From the NCBI GenBank assembly GCA_963377175.1, contig CAUJNA010000592.1, forward strand, positions 108,563 through 172,562: 64,000 nucleotides of DNA, in the 5' to 3' direction. This document shows positions 61,791-64,000 of this stretch, piece by piece. The notes beneath the pieces are model-generated. The model searched no databases and was not told the DNA's origin. It saw only the letters and a list, made by a program, of their open reading frames with translations. Both the position numbers and the translations under genes were made by a program. The stretch's first letter is position 1; the number at the start of each line of letters is the position of its first letter. Source of the DNA: Effrenium voratum. Taxonomy: Eukaryota > Sar > Dinophyceae > Suessiales > Symbiodiniaceae.

Positions 61791-62160
61791 GGGCTTGAGG
61801 GTTATCTGCGTTTCACTGCCGCCGCCGGGCCGCCTGCTCCAGTACCCCCCCCGGCTTCTCTCTCTGGCGCTGCGGCCCCTGGGCTGGCCGTCCCTCCCGA
61901 TCGGGCTCACGAGCGTCCTGGGCACCGGGACATCAACGTTCAGGCAGGCGCGCAGGCGCAGGCCCGGCAATGTCTCTCCCACTGGCCACAGTGAGCGTGC
62001 CCTCGTCTGAAGCGGCCACGTTGCCCGATGAGACGCCCCGCGTTGACGAGCCCGAGGGGCCGATTGGTGGAGAGGCCGCCCCGGGCCAGCCTGGCGCCGT
62101 GACGCCGGGCTACGCGCCCGCCTCTCCCCCACTCCTTTAGCCCGCCCCGCCCCGCCTCTT
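61790..62160. other. retrotransposon 3' or 5' untranslated region
   Basis: GC-rich, proline/alanine-coding frames without motif (GLEGYLRFTAAAGPPAPVPP). Lies between the end of one copy and the start of the next; probably untranslated or linker sequence. Confidence 0.4.
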
Positions 62161-64000
62161 GGTGGACACGTGGGCCTCCGTCGGGCGCTGTTTCCACTCG
62201 AGGCAATTCCTGGTTGTACGTGCCCTTGCTCCACGCTGCCGCCGGCACCTTGGCCCGCACTGCTCTTGAGGAGTGGACGCAGCAGACAACGTGGCCGGGG
62301 TGGCTGCCCATGGTGCAACACTTGCAGGAGGCGGCCCCAGCAGATGTAGACGCCGTCCGTCTCGTGCTGCGGGGGCTGGGGGCGCATCAGGCGGCCGAGC
62401 GGCTACCGGACACAACCAGTCGCGCCGTGTCCTTGCCGCTTGCGGCCATCGCTTCTTCCCTCGTCGAAGCTGATGGGTACTTCCACGCGGCGGTGCAAGA
62501 GACGCTGGTTGAGGCCTTTGCTGGCCAGGAGGCGGCGGCGCAGCTCCTGCGCTCCGCAGACGCCTTCCGCCTAGTCTCTGCCACGCGACCGGAACTTCAC
62601 CCGAGTGTGGAGGCAACGCCGGAGTTGGAGCCAGGCGAAGGCAGCTTGCCCACACGGCGCGTGCAACAGGGTCGGCGAAGGGGTGCCAGGGGCGGCGCCC
62701 GCAACCAGGTGGATGTGGCCGAGGCGGCAATGCAGCGAGGACTGGACGCCTTGAACGACATCGACCTTGCTGCTGTACTCCGCGTCCGCACGTTGACGCT
62801 GCAGGGGGTCCCGGGCTGGCTGCGCGGCCTCCTGGCTTTCGCGTTGCGCGCCGGCCTTAGGCTGATCCGGGATGCGCCGGGGGACGCACGCGCGCAGGAA
62901 ACAGCGGGGTGGAAGTTGTTCATGCTTGCTCCGAGGATGCTGCTGTCCCGGGCGCGCGGCCAAGCACGGATCGCCCCTGCGGACCTGGAACAGAGGGTGC
63001 GTTTGTTCAAGGCGGGCGAGTGGGAACCGGCGCAAGCCCCGGCTGGGGTCACATCCGGCCGACCCCCGCCCGACTCGCTTGAAGCGAGGGGTGAGCGGGC
63101 TGCGGCCCTGGCTCACTTGGGCGAACTCTCGGCTGCAGCTCGGGCGCTGACGGCGGAGCCGCTGGCGCCAGGCAATGAAGACGCTGCAGGAGCTCCGGGA
63201 CCCCGCCCGCAGACCGCACGTCCCGCGAGTGCCGGTCCCTGAAGCCGTCCTCCAACACCAGCCAAGCAAGCCAGTGCGGCTGTCGTGGGGCGCCTTCGTC
63301 AGCAACGTGCGCCGTGCGCGCCGCGGCGCGGCCCCTGGACCGTCGGGCTGCACCAATGAGCATCTGCGCTTGCTTTTGGAGACGGAAGAGGACATGCAGC
63401 TGCTCCACCATGCGGCGCAAAGACTCGCGCTAGGGGACGTTCCCGACACCATCGCCCGGGCGCTTCGCCTGGGCCGCATGGTGGCGCTGCGCAAGCCGAA
63501 CGGTCGAGTCCGCGGCCTGGTGATGGGGGACACCTTCCGCCGACTCGTGGCCCGGACGCTGGCGCAGCAGTTTTCCGCCGCCTTCGACACAGCTTGCCGG
63601 CCCTTCCAGTTCGCCCTCGGGACTCGGGCCGGAACGGAGGCTGCTGCCCGAGCCGTCCGCGCCCTGTGTGAAGGGATCCGCACGCGACGGTGGTCAGCAT
63701 CGACGGTGTCGGGGCGTATGACCACGTCCACCGGGCAAGTATGTTGGGGGGCCTCGCGGGTGACACTGCGCTCGCCCCGTTGCTCCCCTTCGCCCGCCTC
63801 TTCTACGCGGAGCACAGCACGTACCTCTGGTATGATGCTGCGGGCGTGGCGCACGACATCGCCCAGGCGGAAGGGGGCGAACAAGGAGACCCGCTGATGC
63901 CAGCTCTCTACGCGCTCGGGCAGCATCCGGCGCTGGTGGCGGCTGCCGCCACATTGCTCCCCGGAGAGACCGTCTTCGCTTACCTCGATGACGTCTACGC
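62160..64000 (+). mobile_element. RLE-type non-LTR retrotransposon, cut by window end
   Basis: The 342-codon frame from 62214 holds the N-terminal region: EEWTQQTTWPGWLPMVQHLQ, then QRGLDALNDIDLAAVLRVRT, WKLFMLAPRMLLSRARGQAR and RGERAAALAHLGELSAAARAL. A shift near 63190 continues to RRARRGAAPGPSGCTNEHLR, LRLGRMVALRKPNGRVRGLV, GDTFRRLVARTLAQQF. After another shift near 63690 come VVSIDGVGAYDHVHRASML (motif A), EGGEQGDPLMPALYALGQHP (motif B) and FAYLDDVYA (motif C) at the very edge. This copy preserves the longest N-terminal part in the window, which is alpha-helical with a basic linker and no recognised zinc finger. Confidence 0.82.

Noticed and set aside
59530..62387. Long minus-strand frames opposite the retrotransposon
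   Set aside because: GC-rich sequence leaves antisense frames open; the plus-strand frame carries all the RT and endonuclease motifs.

Overview
The window reads as a gene-poor, GC-rich nuclear region of a microbial eukaryote, most likely a dinoflagellate, that carries a 24.4-kb AT-rich endogenous virus. The dinoflagellate reading is an inference from three things. A host ABC-F gene has at least three phase-0 introns that all use GC donors. Long stretches hold only short repeats. There is a cluster of decayed R2-like (endonuclease-bearing) non-LTR retrotransposons.

Layout. (1) 1-5199 is host DNA: exons of an ABC-F ATPase on the minus strand, two weak exon-like regions (a CCCH zinc finger and a CHC...RCH protein), and a repeat that forms the insertion site. 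(2) 5200-29591 is a Polinton-like provirus bounded by ~272-bp terminal inverted repeats and a 5-bp target duplication (GTTGG). Its hallmark genes are a packaging ATPase, a double jelly-roll major capsid protein (3'-truncated), a penton-like minor capsid protein, a DNA polymerase B-like/SF1 helicase fusion, an rve-type integrase, a C5 DNA methyltransferase, a lipase-like protein and a fibre with an S74-type autocleaving chaperone domain. No adenain-type protease was recognised. (3) 14198-16149 is a GC-rich host-type segment inserted inside the provirus with a 10-bp direct duplication. (4) 29592-33000 is host satellite and minisatellite DNA. (5) 33000-53500 is mostly host DNA without clear genes, except an intact single-exon amidohydrolase (38667-39605, minus), decayed transposase and helicase fragments, and retrotransposon scraps. 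(6) 53700-64000 is a cluster of at least six degenerate or near-complete copies of one non-LTR retrotransposon family, with internal inversions; the last runs off the window.

How the provirus works as a unit. The integrase and TIRs would insert the element. The polymerase-helicase would replicate it. The ATPase, capsid and penton proteins would build and fill a particle. The fibre, lipase-like protein and a protein with two dynein-light-chain (LC8) motifs may serve entry and transport; these three roles are inference. The element looks recently integrated, since its TIRs are nearly identical and its empty site can be inferred. As sequenced it is not intact: the capsid gene is cut and joined to a GIY-YIG nuclease remnant, and at least six other genes carry frameshifts, several of them +1 in homopolymers. 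Whether those shifts are real or assembly errors is the main open question. All coordinates and motifs were read by eye; no database search was run.
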